64,000 nucleotides of DNA, taken from contig JADJOM010000002.1 in assembly GCA_016713785.1 (NCBI GenBank), positions 310,001 through 374,000 on the forward strand. The letters are read 5' to 3'. The notes below the pieces were generated by a model. That model worked only from the letters and a program-made list of their open reading frames with translations. It was not told the origin of the DNA and ran no database searches. The position numbers and the translations under genes were made by a program. Shown piece after piece: positions 24,220 to 32,440 of the stretch. This DNA comes from Gemmatimonadota bacterium (lineage in GTDB: Bacteria > Gemmatimonadota > Gemmatimonadetes > Gemmatimonadales > GWC2-71-9). How positions within the stretch are numbered: position 1 is the stretch's first letter; each line of letters opens with the position of its first letter.

Positions 24220-24353
24220 GCCGCGAGCTCGCGAGTAAACTCGCGGCTCGGCGGCAGGCGCTAAAGCGCCTGGGCTCTTTCGGCCCGGGGCTGGCAGGGG
24301 CTCGTCATGCCTCGCTTCAGCGATGGATGCCGAGCCGCGGCTTTAACCGCGGG
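24220..24353. repeat. Structured 134-bp element, copy C
   Basis: Nearly identical to copy B, including the TTTAACC variant of the last hairpin, so B and C are the closest pair and probably a recent duplication. It lies in the same orientation as the other four. Confidence 0.9.
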
Positions 24354-24507
24354 AAGCGGGACCGGCTGCGGGCATCGTGTCGCGATCCCGCCTCTACCCC
24401 CCCTTCCCGCAACGAAAAGAGGGAACGCGCGCCAGACCGGCCCCGCCTTCCCTCTTCCCTTTTCCCTCTTCCCTTCATCTCCGTCCCGTCATCGACCACC
24501 GTGGTCT
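24354..24507. other. Gene-free spacer between element copy C and the 225-aa gene
   Basis: Contains more pyrimidine iterons (CCCTCTTCCCTTTTCCCTC-like, 24448-24475) downstream of the convergent minus-strand gene, where they could act as its terminator region. I see no gene. Confidence 0.5.
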
Positions 24508-25185
24508 TCACGCCGCGGCCCCGCTGCCTCCCTCGGGCCTGGTGCGGCCGCGCTTGGCCTCGGGCCAGGAGACGGTGCTGGCGCTCTTCCAGGCGGCGAG
24601 GTTCTCCGGGTCGTCGCGGAAGCGGACGATGTTGATGGCGTCGAGGGCCGCCACGGTGGCCAGGAGGGTGGTGCCGATGGCGTCCATCTCGGCCGAGGCG
24701 CCGACGTGCGCGCCGCGGGCGGCGGAGGAGCGGGTCAGGGTGGCCTCGTAGGCGTCGAGCAGGGCGGTGAACGCGGCCAGGCGCTCGGGGCCGAAGCCGA
24801 AGCCGGTGAACTCGTCCTGCAGCTCCGCCACCTTGGCGGCGAACTGGCGGCCGCGGCTCAGGCGGCTGACGTGGCTGCCCCCGCTCTGCTGCAGCAGGAA
24901 GTAGCGGCGCAGCTCGGGGCGGGTGCTCGCCAGGGCCTGACCGATCGCGGTGATTTCGCGCATGGTGACGTGCATCTGCGCCCGGGTCACCTGGCGATGC
25001 CCGACCGTGGCGCGCGCGGCGGCGCGGCCTTCCCCGAACTGCTGCAGGTACTTGCGCCCTTCCGCCACCGCGGTGGCCAGGGTGGCCACGAACTCGGTGA
25101 AGCGGGGGATGCTGGCGGGGTGCGCCTCGCAGAAGGCCAGGGCGCTGCTCCCCATGTCGTGCTTCTTCCGGAATTCCCGTGTCAT
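24508..25185 (-). CDS. Helical protein of unknown function (225 aa)
   Basis: Start ATG 25185 gives MTREFRKKHDMGSSALAFC. The frame is open further upstream, but that part runs through the low-complexity 25.3-25.6 kb tract. The protein is helical throughout (VATLATAVAEGRKYLQQFGEG, HVTMREITAIGQALASTRPELRRYF, LAAFTALLDAYEATLTRSSAARG), without membrane segments or catalytic motifs. It ends with a basic tail (WPEAKRGRTRPEGGSGAAA). It stands alone between repeat blocks. I do not recognise a characterised family. Confidence 0.72.
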   Translation of the reverse strand: MTREFRKKHDMGSSALAFCEAHPASIPRFTEFVATLATAVAEGRKYLQQFGEGRAAARATVGHRQVTRAQMHVTMREITAIGQALASTRPELRRYFLLQQSGGSHVSRLSRGRQFAAKVAELQDEFTGFGFGPERLAAFTALLDAYEATLTRSSAARGAHVGASAEMDAIGTTLLATVAALDAINIVRFRDDPENLAAWKSASTVSWPEAKRGRTRPEGGSGAAA

Positions 25186-25379
25186 ACACTCTCTCCAGCG
25201 TTGGGTCGCCGCGCGCGGCGCGGACGACGGTGGGTGGTGCCTCCTCCAGTGAACGGTCTGCCCAGCTGCGTGCGATCGCGGGGGGCCCGAGATGCAGGAC
25301 CCGGGCCACAACTCTGGGGGCCCTGTGTGAGGCGGCGCGCCGCACACAATGCGCGCCCGCGCGCACCCACGCGGCGCGC

Positions 25380-25442
25380 GCGAATGCCCACGAAATGCAC
25401 GCGAATGCCCACGCAGTGCATGCGAATGCGCACGCAATGCAT
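25380..25442. repeat. Three tandem 21-bp repeats
   Basis: Units at 25380-25400, 25401-25421 and 25422-25442 share GCGAATGC(C/G)CACG(A/C)A(A/G)TGCA(C/T). Degenerate relatives extend on both sides. Unit length is a multiple of 3, so both strands translate without stops; one reads as HANAHAM-type repeats. No start or ribosome binding site supports coding. Confidence 0.85.
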
Positions 25443-25850
25443 GCCGATGATCCGCCGCGCTCCGGGAGGGCCCACGCCCCGCGTGCGCGCGGCAAGCCGT
25501 GGCCCGCGAACGACTTGCCGCGCCGCGTGAGGCTCCACGCACGGCGCGCGCAGCCCCACGCGGTGCCCGCGCGCGCCCACGCAGTACCCTGGAGGCACGC
25601 GCCGCGCGGGTGGCGGGGTTTTTCATGTTTTGCGCGCAGGCACGCGCTGGGTGCGCACGGGGCGCCGCGTTCCGATGATGGGGAGCGGAGGAGAGTGTCC
25701 GTGGAACAGGACGGTTGGAGGGGAAAGTGTCCGGGAGTGAGGACGGTGGTGGAGACGGGGAAGGGGGAAAGGGGAAAGGGAGGAGGGAAGGCGAGGGGAG
25801 TGCGGGAAGGGGGAAGAGGGAAGAGGGAAAAGGGAGGGGGGGAGTGCGGC

Positions 25851-25984
25851 GCCGCGAGCTCGCGAGTACACTCGCGGCTCGGCGGCAGGCGCTGAAGCGC
25901 CTGATGTTCCCAGGCCTGGCGCTGGCAGGGACCCGTCATGCCTCGCTTCAGCGATGGATGCCGAGCCGCGGCTTCAGCCGCGGG
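25851..25984. repeat. Structured 134-bp element, copy D
   Basis: Same architecture as copies A-C, but the first internal hairpin reads GGCGCTGAAGCGCC and the last CCGCGGCTTCAGCCGCGG. The loops have changed together from AA/TT to GA/TC. The first stem loop reads GAGTACACTC instead of GAGTAAACTC. Confidence 0.9.
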
Positions 25985-26017
25985 CGGCGGGAAAAGGGAA
26001 GGCGAGGGGAGTGCATC

Positions 26018-26151
26018 GCCGCGAGCTCGCGAGTACACTCGCGGCTCGGCGGCAGGCGCTGAAGCGCCTGATGTTCCCAGGTCCGGCGCTGGCAGGGACC
26101 CGTCATGCCTCGCTTCAGCGATGGATGCCGAGCCGCGGCTTCAGCCGCGGG
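26018..26151. repeat. Structured 134-bp element, copy E
   Basis: Almost identical to copy D, with the same GA/TC loops. Copies D and E are separated by only a GGGAA-type block, so they form a second recent tandem pair. Confidence 0.9.
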
Positions 26152-26586
26152 CGGCGAGGAAGGCGGGGAGTGCATGCCGCAGCTCGCGAGCTCGCGGCGC
26201 CTGCCCGTCCGCCGGCCCGCGGCGCCGGCTTCCCTTTCCCGCTTCCCGGGCCGGGCGCAGCCCGGCCCTCTCCCCCCGGCACCTTCTTCCGCCCCGCGCG
26301 GCTGTCACATGGGGGTGTGAGAATGGACCGCGGGTGCGCGCGTCACTCCCTCCTTATAGAAGGGGGGCCCCCGGGCCGGGAATCGGGCCGGGGCGGGCGC
26401 GGGCGGGGGTCGGGCCGGCGGCCGGCCACCCAGGGGGCACCGTCAGGCGCGATGTGACGGTGGAATGACGGGGGTGGGGTAGGGTGGGGGGAGCCGCCGG
26501 TGCGGGGCGCTCGCCGCGGGTGCCGGTCTTTCTTCTGGCCCACGGGCCCACCCCCTTCCTGGCGCGACCGATCGGCCCGATCCGAC

Positions 26587-26880
26587 ATGCATTCACTCAA
26601 GACCATCCTGACACTGCTCGCCAGGCATCACCAGCGGGCGACCTACGGGGCGCTTGCCGCCCTGCTGGGACGCACCCCGCGCAGCCTGCTGGCCGGCTGC
26701 CCGCGCGACTACCTGCACTGCTGGGTGGTGAACCAGGACACGGGGCAGCCCACGGCGTACCCGGCCGGGATGATCCATCCGGCCCTGGAGGAGCGGGCGG
26801 AGATCCTGGGGAGCGCGGCGGCGCTGCTCGAGTGGCTGCGGAGCAAGGGGTACGAGGAGGGGAAGAGCACCGGGGCGTGA
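26587..26880 (+). CDS. Small protein of unknown function (97 aa)
   Basis: MHSLKTILTLLARHHQRATYGALAALLG resembles the start of a small helix-turn-helix-like protein (TYGALAALLGRTPRSLL), followed by HCWVVNQDTGQPTAYPAGMIHPALEERAEIL and a C-terminal helix (AALLEWLRSKGYE). The layout recalls the short MGMT-like or winged-helix proteins whose middle reads WVVNxxTGxP, but no active-site cysteine motif is present. Start ATG 26587 lacks a clear ribosome binding site. Function unknown. Confidence 0.65.
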   Translation: MHSLKTILTLLARHHQRATYGALAALLGRTPRSLLAGCPRDYLHCWVVNQDTGQPTAYPAGMIHPALEERAEILGSAAALLEWLRSKGYEEGKSTGA

Positions 26881-26970
26881 GCTGGAGCGGTGCCCGGGCG
26901 GGTGTCACACCCCCCGGCCATGGTGAGGGCCCCCGGCCGCCGGCCGGGTCACCTTCACCGTGGAGCATCC

Positions 26971-27450
26971 ATGCGCGCGCGTACGTTGTCCCGGATTGTC
27001 TTCTTTGCCCTTGGCGGCCTGCTGGTGGCGGCCTGCGCCACGATCATGCAGGGCACCAGCCAGGAGGTGTCGGTCTCCAGCACCCCGACGGGGGCCCGGG
27101 TGCTGGTCGACGGCGCGGAGATGGGGAAGACCCCGCTGGTGGCCAGCCTCAAGCGGAAGGACAAGCACGTGGTCCGGGTGGAGCTGGAGGGGTACCAGCC
27201 GTTCGAGATGGCGCTGGGCCGCGCCACGAGCGGCTGGGTGTGGGGGAACATCGTCTTCGGCGGGATCCCCGGGCTCGCGATCGACGCGATCACCGGCGGG
27301 ATGTACAAGCTCAAGCCCGAGGAGATCCAGGCGACGCTGGCCCAGAACGCCGCGCTCTCCGCCGACCCGGAGACGGACCGGCTGGTGGTGACGGTGGTGC
27401 TGCGGCCGGACCCGGCGTGGGAGCGGATCGGGACGCTCGAGGCGCGGTGA
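26971..27450 (+). CDS. PEGA-domain lipoprotein
   Basis: 159 residues. The signal peptide ends in VAAC (Cys23, good lipobox). A PEGA domain follows (residues about 33-75): QEVSVSSTPTGARVLVDGAEMGKTPLVASLKRKDKHVVRVELEGYQP. A hydrophobic glycine-rich segment (SGWVWGNIVFGGIPGLAIDAITGGMYKLKPE) comes next and a short C-terminal domain ends the protein. PEGA domains are surface-exposed beta modules; the ligand is unknown. The region 85-110 resembles that of other small lipoproteins with a similar N-terminal ATIMQGTSQ motif. Confidence 0.85.
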   Translation: MRARTLSRIVFFALGGLLVAACATIMQGTSQEVSVSSTPTGARVLVDGAEMGKTPLVASLKRKDKHVVRVELEGYQPFEMALGRATSGWVWGNIVFGGIPGLAIDAITGGMYKLKPEEIQATLAQNAALSADPETDRLVVTVVLRPDPAWERIGTLEAR

Positions 27451-27573
27451 AGGTGGCGGGGCCACCCCGCCGGGCGATCGGCTGGCGGGGTGGGCCGGCT
27501 GAGGGGTGGGGGGAGCCACCCGTTCGGGTTGCTTGCCGGGGGCGCCTGCGAAAGGCAGGTTAGGTGGTAACCC

Positions 27574-28497
27574 ATGAGAGCGTACGTCGGGGTGACGGAC
27601 CGCGGGTGGTGGGAGTTCCTCCGGCGGCAGGAGGGGCTCACGGAGGTGAATTTCTGGCAGCCGAGCGGGAGCAGCACGTTCCGGGCACTCCAGCCGGGCC
27701 AGCCGTTCCTGTTCAAGCTGCATTCCCCGGACAACTACATCGTGGGCGGCGGGTTCTTCGCCACCTTTTCGCTGCTGCCGGTGAGCCTGGCGTGGGACAC
27801 CTTCGGGGTCCAGAACGGGGCGCGGACGCTGGCGGAGATGCGGGGGCGGGTGGAGCACTACCGGCGGACGGGGCCCACGCCGGACGAGGACTACCAGGTG
27901 GGCTGCATCATCCTGGCCGACCCGTTCTTCCTGGATGAGCGGAACTGGGTCCCGGCGCCGGCGAGCTTTGCGAAGAACATCGTGCGGGGCCGCGGCTACG
28001 ACCTGCAGGAGGCCGATGGCCGGGCGCTATGGGAGGCGGTGGTGCTGGCCCGGGCCGCTCAGCGCACCCGGGTGGCGGATCCGGACGTGACCGGCGAGCT
28101 GTTCGGGCAGCCCACGCTGTTCCGGCCCCGGCTGGGCCAGGGGGCGTTCCGGGTGGCGGTGACGGACGCGTACGGCCGACGCTGCGCGGTGACCGGGGAG
28201 AAGACGCTCCCGGTGCTCGAGGCGGCCCACATCCGCCCGGTGGCGAGCGGGGGGCGACATGAGATCAGCAACGGGCTCCTGTTCCGGTCGGACATCCACA
28301 TGCTGTTCGACCGGGGGTACGTGACGGTGACGCCGGAGCTCCGGTTCCGGGTGAGCCCGCGGCTCAGGCGGGACTGGCAGAACGGGCGGCACTACTACGC
28401 CTTGGACGGGGCGCCCGTGGCAGTACCGGATGAGCCGGGGCTCCGGCCGCTCCGGGAGGGGTTGGAGTGGCATGGGGGGGTGGTGTTTCGGGGGTGA
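27574..28497 (+). CDS. HNH endonuclease family protein
   Basis: 307 residues. The C-terminal third is an HNH nuclease module: RRCAVTGEKTLPVLEAAHIRPVASGGRHEISNGLLFRSDIHMLFDRGYVTV, with the first His in AAHIRP, Asn in ISNGL and the last His in DIHMLFD. The N-terminal two thirds (MRAYVGVTDRGWWEFLR, FLFKLHSPDNYIVGGGFF, YQVGCIILADPFF) look like a nucleic-acid or ligand-reading domain seen before HNH modules in putative restriction enzymes. It stands at the left border of the defence island, so a DNA-cutting defence role is likely but inferred. Confidence 0.85.
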   Translation: MRAYVGVTDRGWWEFLRRQEGLTEVNFWQPSGSSTFRALQPGQPFLFKLHSPDNYIVGGGFFATFSLLPVSLAWDTFGVQNGARTLAEMRGRVEHYRRTGPTPDEDYQVGCIILADPFFLDERNWVPAPASFAKNIVRGRGYDLQEADGRALWEAVVLARAAQRTRVADPDVTGELFGQPTLFRPRLGQGAFRVAVTDAYGRRCAVTGEKTLPVLEAAHIRPVASGGRHEISNGLLFRSDIHMLFDRGYVTVTPELRFRVSPRLRRDWQNGRHYYALDGAPVAVPDEPGLRPLREGLEWHGGVVFRG

Positions 28498-28537
28498 ATC
28501 CATTGTCAGGCCGAACAGCGTCACGGTAGGGGGCGAG

Positions 28538-29073
28538 TTGTTTGTCTGCTTGGGTTGGGGCTCTCTGATCTGGGACCCGCGTGACCTGCCAATTGTCCAC
28601 AAGTGGCACACCGACGGCCCCGTATTGCCGATTGAGTTCGCCAGGTGCTCGACAGGACCACGCGTCACTCTAGTAATCCTACCCGGGACCCCGACCACGC
28701 CTGTACTCTGGGCTGAGCTCAGATGCGACAACATTTCGGCGGCGAAAGAAGCGATGCGTAAGCGCGAGGGCTGCGCTGTGTCAGATATCGGCTATTGGAC
28801 GCCAGCAGCCAAGAGCGATGGACCGGGGGTCGAGACAATAGAAGCGTGGAGTCAGCCCAGAGGGCTCGCTGGAGTAGTCTGGACCGCACTAGGGGCGAAG
28901 TGGGAGGGGCAACCCGGACTGGCTCCAACAGCGGGACAGGTCCTCAAGTTCCTTGGCGAGCAGCCCCGGGCTCCGCCGCCGAAGTGTATTTCCGCAGGGC
29001 CCCGACACAGATCAGGACACCATTCCGGGAGCGAATCGAGCTTGCCCTGGGTTGGATGCCTGTAGGCGAATGA
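28538..29073 (+). CDS. Gamma-glutamylcyclotransferase-like protein, one frameshift
   Basis: The start TTG 28538 has AGGGGG seven bases upstream and gives MFVCLGWGSLIWDPR, the phosphate-binding YGSLIW-type loop of the cyclotransferase fold. EFARCSTGPRVTLVILPG and an acidic middle follow. After QVLKFLGEQP the frame is lost at the CCCC run 28964-28967; with one more C the other frame continues as GSAAEVYFRRAPTQIRTPFRERIELALGWMP, the usual C-terminus for these proteins. Composition drops in GC here, marking entry into the island. It may be non-essential cargo. Confidence 0.65.
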
Positions 29074-29185
29074 ACGACAAGCTTTCGGCCAAGACAAGCA
29101 ATTCCACAGCGCAGCAATCGGACGGTGATGCCGCACTCTGTAGACTTGACTCTCCATCTAGCCGGTGCCTTTCCAGTGTGGCACG

Positions 29186-32100
29186 ATGCCTGAGGAGCCA
29201 GGGCCCCGCCCCCGCCCAGGGATGGTCGCGACGGTACGTAACCGACGCGGCCTAGTCACATCGGTGGCCCCCTTCGCCGCGGCCGAGCATGGGGTCGTCC
29301 ACTTGGTGGGAGTGGAGTACTTCGATTCCGACGGGGCTCCGGATGATCAGCTCCTCTGGGAGCGTGAGCCGGGGGCGTCCCTCCTCGAACCCACGGCTCT
29401 GCCCGCGATCAATGCACATCCGGCGATGCTGCCGGATGAGCTTGATGCCATGGTGCGCGCGGCACGCTGGTCGGCGCTGACTCCTTACCTTGACCCCGAC
29501 GGTACCCTCGGTCCCCTGGAGCGGCTGCCGGTCACTTCGCCGCTTCATGGCGCCATCCAGGCGGAAGACTACCAGCTCGTCCCGCTACTCAAGGCGCTCC
29601 GGATGCCCCGCGTCACTCTGCTTCTTGCAGATGACGTCGGGCTCGGAAAGACCATCGAAGCGGGGTTGATTCTCACCGAGCTGCTCCTGCGCCGCCGCGT
29701 GCGACGTGTGCTCGTGCTCTGCCCGGCATCCCTCCGACTGCAGTGGCAACAGGAACTGCGAGACAAGTTCTGTCTCGCCTTTGATGTGGTGGACCGCCCG
29801 GCCACCCACGCACTACAGCGCAGGCTCGGGCTCGATGCGAATCCGTGGCGCACCTTCAGCAGGGTGATCACCTCCTACGACTACCTCAAGCAACCGGATG
29901 TATTCGAACGGTTCGTGGCTGCTTCTCGTGTCCGGGATGATGCGCCGAGCCTTCCATGGGACCTTCTGATCGTCGATGAGGCGCACAATCTTGCGCCGGC
30001 TCCCTTCGGTGTGGACAGCGACGTCGCCACGATGCTCCAGCGCCTCGTCCCATTGACCGAGCATCGGTTGTTCCTGAGTGCCACGCCGCACAACGGCTAT
30101 ACCCGGAGCTTCACTGGCCTGCTCGAGACCCTGGATCCGGTCCGGTTTACTCGGAAGAGTGATCCGCTCACCGCCGCCGAACAGGGACGCGTGGAGCAGG
30201 TGGTGATCCGGCGGCTCAAGCGGGAGATCAACGCCTCCGGACCAGTGCCGAGGTTCGCCGCGCGCCACCCGGAAGCGCTACCGGTGGCATTCGGTGACAA
30301 CGAGGTCGCACTGGCACAGGCCTTCGGAGAGTTCCGCCGGGCGGTCTGGAGGGCCGTCGCCGGCGGTTCTCGAGGTTCCCAGCTCTCCGGTCGCTTCGCC
30401 GTCGAGGTGCTCGGGAAACGTAGGCTCTCCGGTCCTGCGACCTTCGCTGACTCGTGGAATCGCTACCTGCAGGGATTGGCTTCAGGGGACGACACCGCCG
30501 ATTCCGAGGTGCAAGCGGTCGAGCGGTCCTATCGTGAGGGATTGGCGGACGATCGCGAAGCGGAGAGCCGCGTGCAGCATGCGGCCCGAACGGTTGGTTC
30601 CTGGCTGAAGCCGTATGTGGATCAGCTCGAGCCAGCGATGAAGCTCATCGGTGGCGCTCTCAAAATGCTGAATCTGCTCGGCGTCGCAACAGAACAGATG
30701 GTCCCGGATCATGATGCTCGTTTCATTGCGCTCTGTGCGATGATCGATCGACTCCTGATCCAGCCGGGCGGCGGCTTTCGGAACGACGAGCGCCTGATCG
30801 TATTCACCGAATACAAGACCACACTGGACTATCTGGGGCGCCTGCTTGCAGCGCGTTACCCCGAGGCAGACCGGCTGCTGATGCTGTATGGGGGCATGGA
30901 AGACAAGGAACGTGACTCGATCAAGGGCGCGTTCAATGACCCGACTGCTTCGGTGCGAATCCTCCTGGCCACAGACGCCGCGGCCGAGGGGCTCAACCTC
31001 CAGGCCACCGCTCGATACCTCCTGCACTACGATCTCCCTTGGAATCCAGCTCGCATCGAGCAACGAAATGGACGCCTGGATCGCCACGGTCAGGCGCGCG
31101 ATGTGACCGCGTTTCACTTCACCTCCCCCGACGACGCCGACGTGGCCTTCATGGACTACGTCGCCCGCAAGGTGGACGTGATTCGGGAGGATCTGGGCGC
31201 CACGGAAGAGCTGTTCGATCGAGCGGTCGAACAGCGGCTCCTGTTCGACGCTTCGGACGCCGAGGTGAAGCGGGATCTCGAGCAGGCTACGACTGCTGTC
31301 GCTGGGGTGGTGAACGTACCACGCGACCAGACCCCCTCGGTCACCGCGACCGAGGCCGATCAGGTCAAGGCGCTCGTCCGGGAACTGGATCTCGATGCCA
31401 CCACACTGCGCGACACGCTGGATTTGGCACTAGGGATCGAGGGTGGCGGCAGACCCCGACTCGAAGGGCCGGACGGACGCGGGATGTTCCGCCTCCGTCA
31501 ACCGATCCCGGCAACTTGGACCGACCTGGTCGACGACTACCTGCGCTTCCCGAGCGGGCCTCGCAAAGGAGCTCTGCCGGGCCTCCTCTTCGATCCACAG
31601 CTCCTGATCCGGATGGTCGAAGGACGACCAGTCTTCACGCCGGCCCCTGACGGTCAGTTGCTCCATTTGGGTCACCCGCTGTTCCATCGAGCGTTGCAAC
31701 TCCTTTCCCAAGCCCGCTTCCCAGGATCCCTGCGGAGCACATCCCGGTGGAGCGTCCGATCGGGCGGCATCCCCGATGGAGCAGATGCGCTCGTCCTGCT
31801 CACAATCGAAGAGCTGGCGGTGAATGAGCTGAGGGAGACATTTCACCACTGGGTCAGGACGGTCGTATTCCCGGTTCGGGACGGCAAGCTCGGGGCGGCC
31901 CTTGGGCACCGACCGGCGAGCGAGATCCGTGGTGCGAATGGAGTCGTCCCCTCCCAAGAGCAGATCCGTCGCGGGCGCGACCTGTGGGACGAGGTCGAGC
32001 CGGGCATCAGGACGTGGCTGACGCAATCGGCGAGAGACATCACCGGGAGGCTGGTCGAGACCCTCGCTGTTGACGGTGCGCAGGCCACCGAGCGCGAACG

Positions 32101-32440
32101 GGCGTTGTACCAGAGCCGGCAGGGTGAGCTATCTCGCCTGATCGAGCTGGCCACCACGCAGCGGCTCGAGCGAGAGGTGGCGGACCTTCGGGCGGAGCGG
32201 GCTCAGATCGGACTCTTCGAGACCGCGGACCGAGTAGCGGAGCTCGACCGGTCGATCGCAGCTCGGGAGGAGGAGGTGGGCCGCCGTCGATCGCACTATG
32301 AGGAACTCCGGCGACAGCTCACGATCGAACGAGACAGAATCCTGCAGCGAGTCCTTCCGAAGCGATTTGCCCTCCGTGGCGAGACGCAACTCTTCCCGGT
32401 CGCCATCGAGATTCGCCTCCCCGAGGTGGCACGGCGATGA
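29186..32440 (+). CDS. drmD: SNF2-family helicase, DISARM DrmD-like
   Basis: About 1084 residues from ATG 29186 (GTG 29165 is an alternative). A short N-terminal SH3-like lead (PGMVATVRNRRGLVTSVAPF) precedes an SF2/SNF2 motor: LADDVGLGKTIEAG (Walker A, about 147), LLIVDEAHN (DEAH, about 260), FLSATPHNGYT (motif III, about 297), VFTEYKTTLDYL, LLATDAAAEGLNLQ and EQRNGRLDRHGQ (motif VI, about 625). The C-terminal 430 residues are DrmD-like with a coiled tail (EREVADLRAERAQIG). In class 1 DISARM, DrmD works with the methylase DrmMI against phage DNA. The stop overlaps rmuC (ATGA). Intact frame. Confidence 0.87.
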   Translation: MPEEPGPRPRPGMVATVRNRRGLVTSVAPFAAAEHGVVHLVGVEYFDSDGAPDDQLLWEREPGASLLEPTALPAINAHPAMLPDELDAMVRAARWSALTPYLDPDGTLGPLERLPVTSPLHGAIQAEDYQLVPLLKALRMPRVTLLLADDVGLGKTIEAGLILTELLLRRRVRRVLVLCPASLRLQWQQELRDKFCLAFDVVDRPATHALQRRLGLDANPWRTFSRVITSYDYLKQPDVFERFVAASRVRDDAPSLPWDLLIVDEAHNLAPAPFGVDSDVATMLQRLVPLTEHRLFLSATPHNGYTRSFTGLLETLDPVRFTRKSDPLTAAEQGRVEQVVIRRLKREINASGPVPRFAARHPEALPVAFGDNEVALAQAFGEFRRAVWRAVAGGSRGSQLSGRFAVEVLGKRRLSGPATFADSWNRYLQGLASGDDTADSEVQAVERSYREGLADDREAESRVQHAARTVGSWLKPYVDQLEPAMKLIGGALKMLNLLGVATEQMVPDHDARFIALCAMIDRLLIQPGGGFRNDERLIVFTEYKTTLDYLGRLLAARYPEADRLLMLYGGMEDKERDSIKGAFNDPTASVRILLATDAAAEGLNLQATARYLLHYDLPWNPARIEQRNGRLDRHGQARDVTAFHFTSPDDADVAFMDYVARKVDVIREDLGATEELFDRAVEQRLLFDASDAEVKRDLEQATTAVAGVVNVPRDQTPSVTATEADQVKALVRELDLDATTLRDTLDLALGIEGGGRPRLEGPDGRGMFRLRQPIPATWTDLVDDYLRFPSGPRKGALPGLLFDPQLLIRMVEGRPVFTPAPDGQLLHLGHPLFHRALQLLSQARFPGSLRSTSRWSVRSGGIPDGADALVLLTIEELAVNELRETFHHWVRTVVFPVRDGKLGAALGHRPASEIRGANGVVPSQEQIRRGRDLWDEVEPGIRTWLTQSARDITGRLVETLAVDGAQATERERALYQSRQGELSRLIELATTQRLEREVADLRAERAQIGLFETADRVAELDRSIAAREEEVGRRRSHYEELRRQLTIERDRILQRVLPKRFALRGETQLFPVAIEIRLPEVARR

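Larger units (their letters stand above)
25186..26586. other. 1.4-kb gene-free, repeat-filled region
   Basis: No gene is convincing here. From 25,330 to 25,620 the DNA is a low-complexity GCGCACGC-rich tract with the 21-bp tandem repeat (25380-25442). From 25,755 to 25,850 it is a GGGAA purine block. Element copies D and E follow, then GC-rich unique sequence up to the small gene at 26587. Open frames that cross this region code for repetitive His/Ala or Arg-rich strings and are rejected. Confidence 0.6.

Noticed and set aside
25380..25442. CRISPR-like array
   Set aside because: The 21-bp units are directly tandem with no spacers, and no cas gene is in the window.
23644..26586. Insertion sequence or prophage as the source of the repeats
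   Set aside because: No transposase, integrase or phage structural gene, and no terminal inverted repeat with target duplication, is visible.
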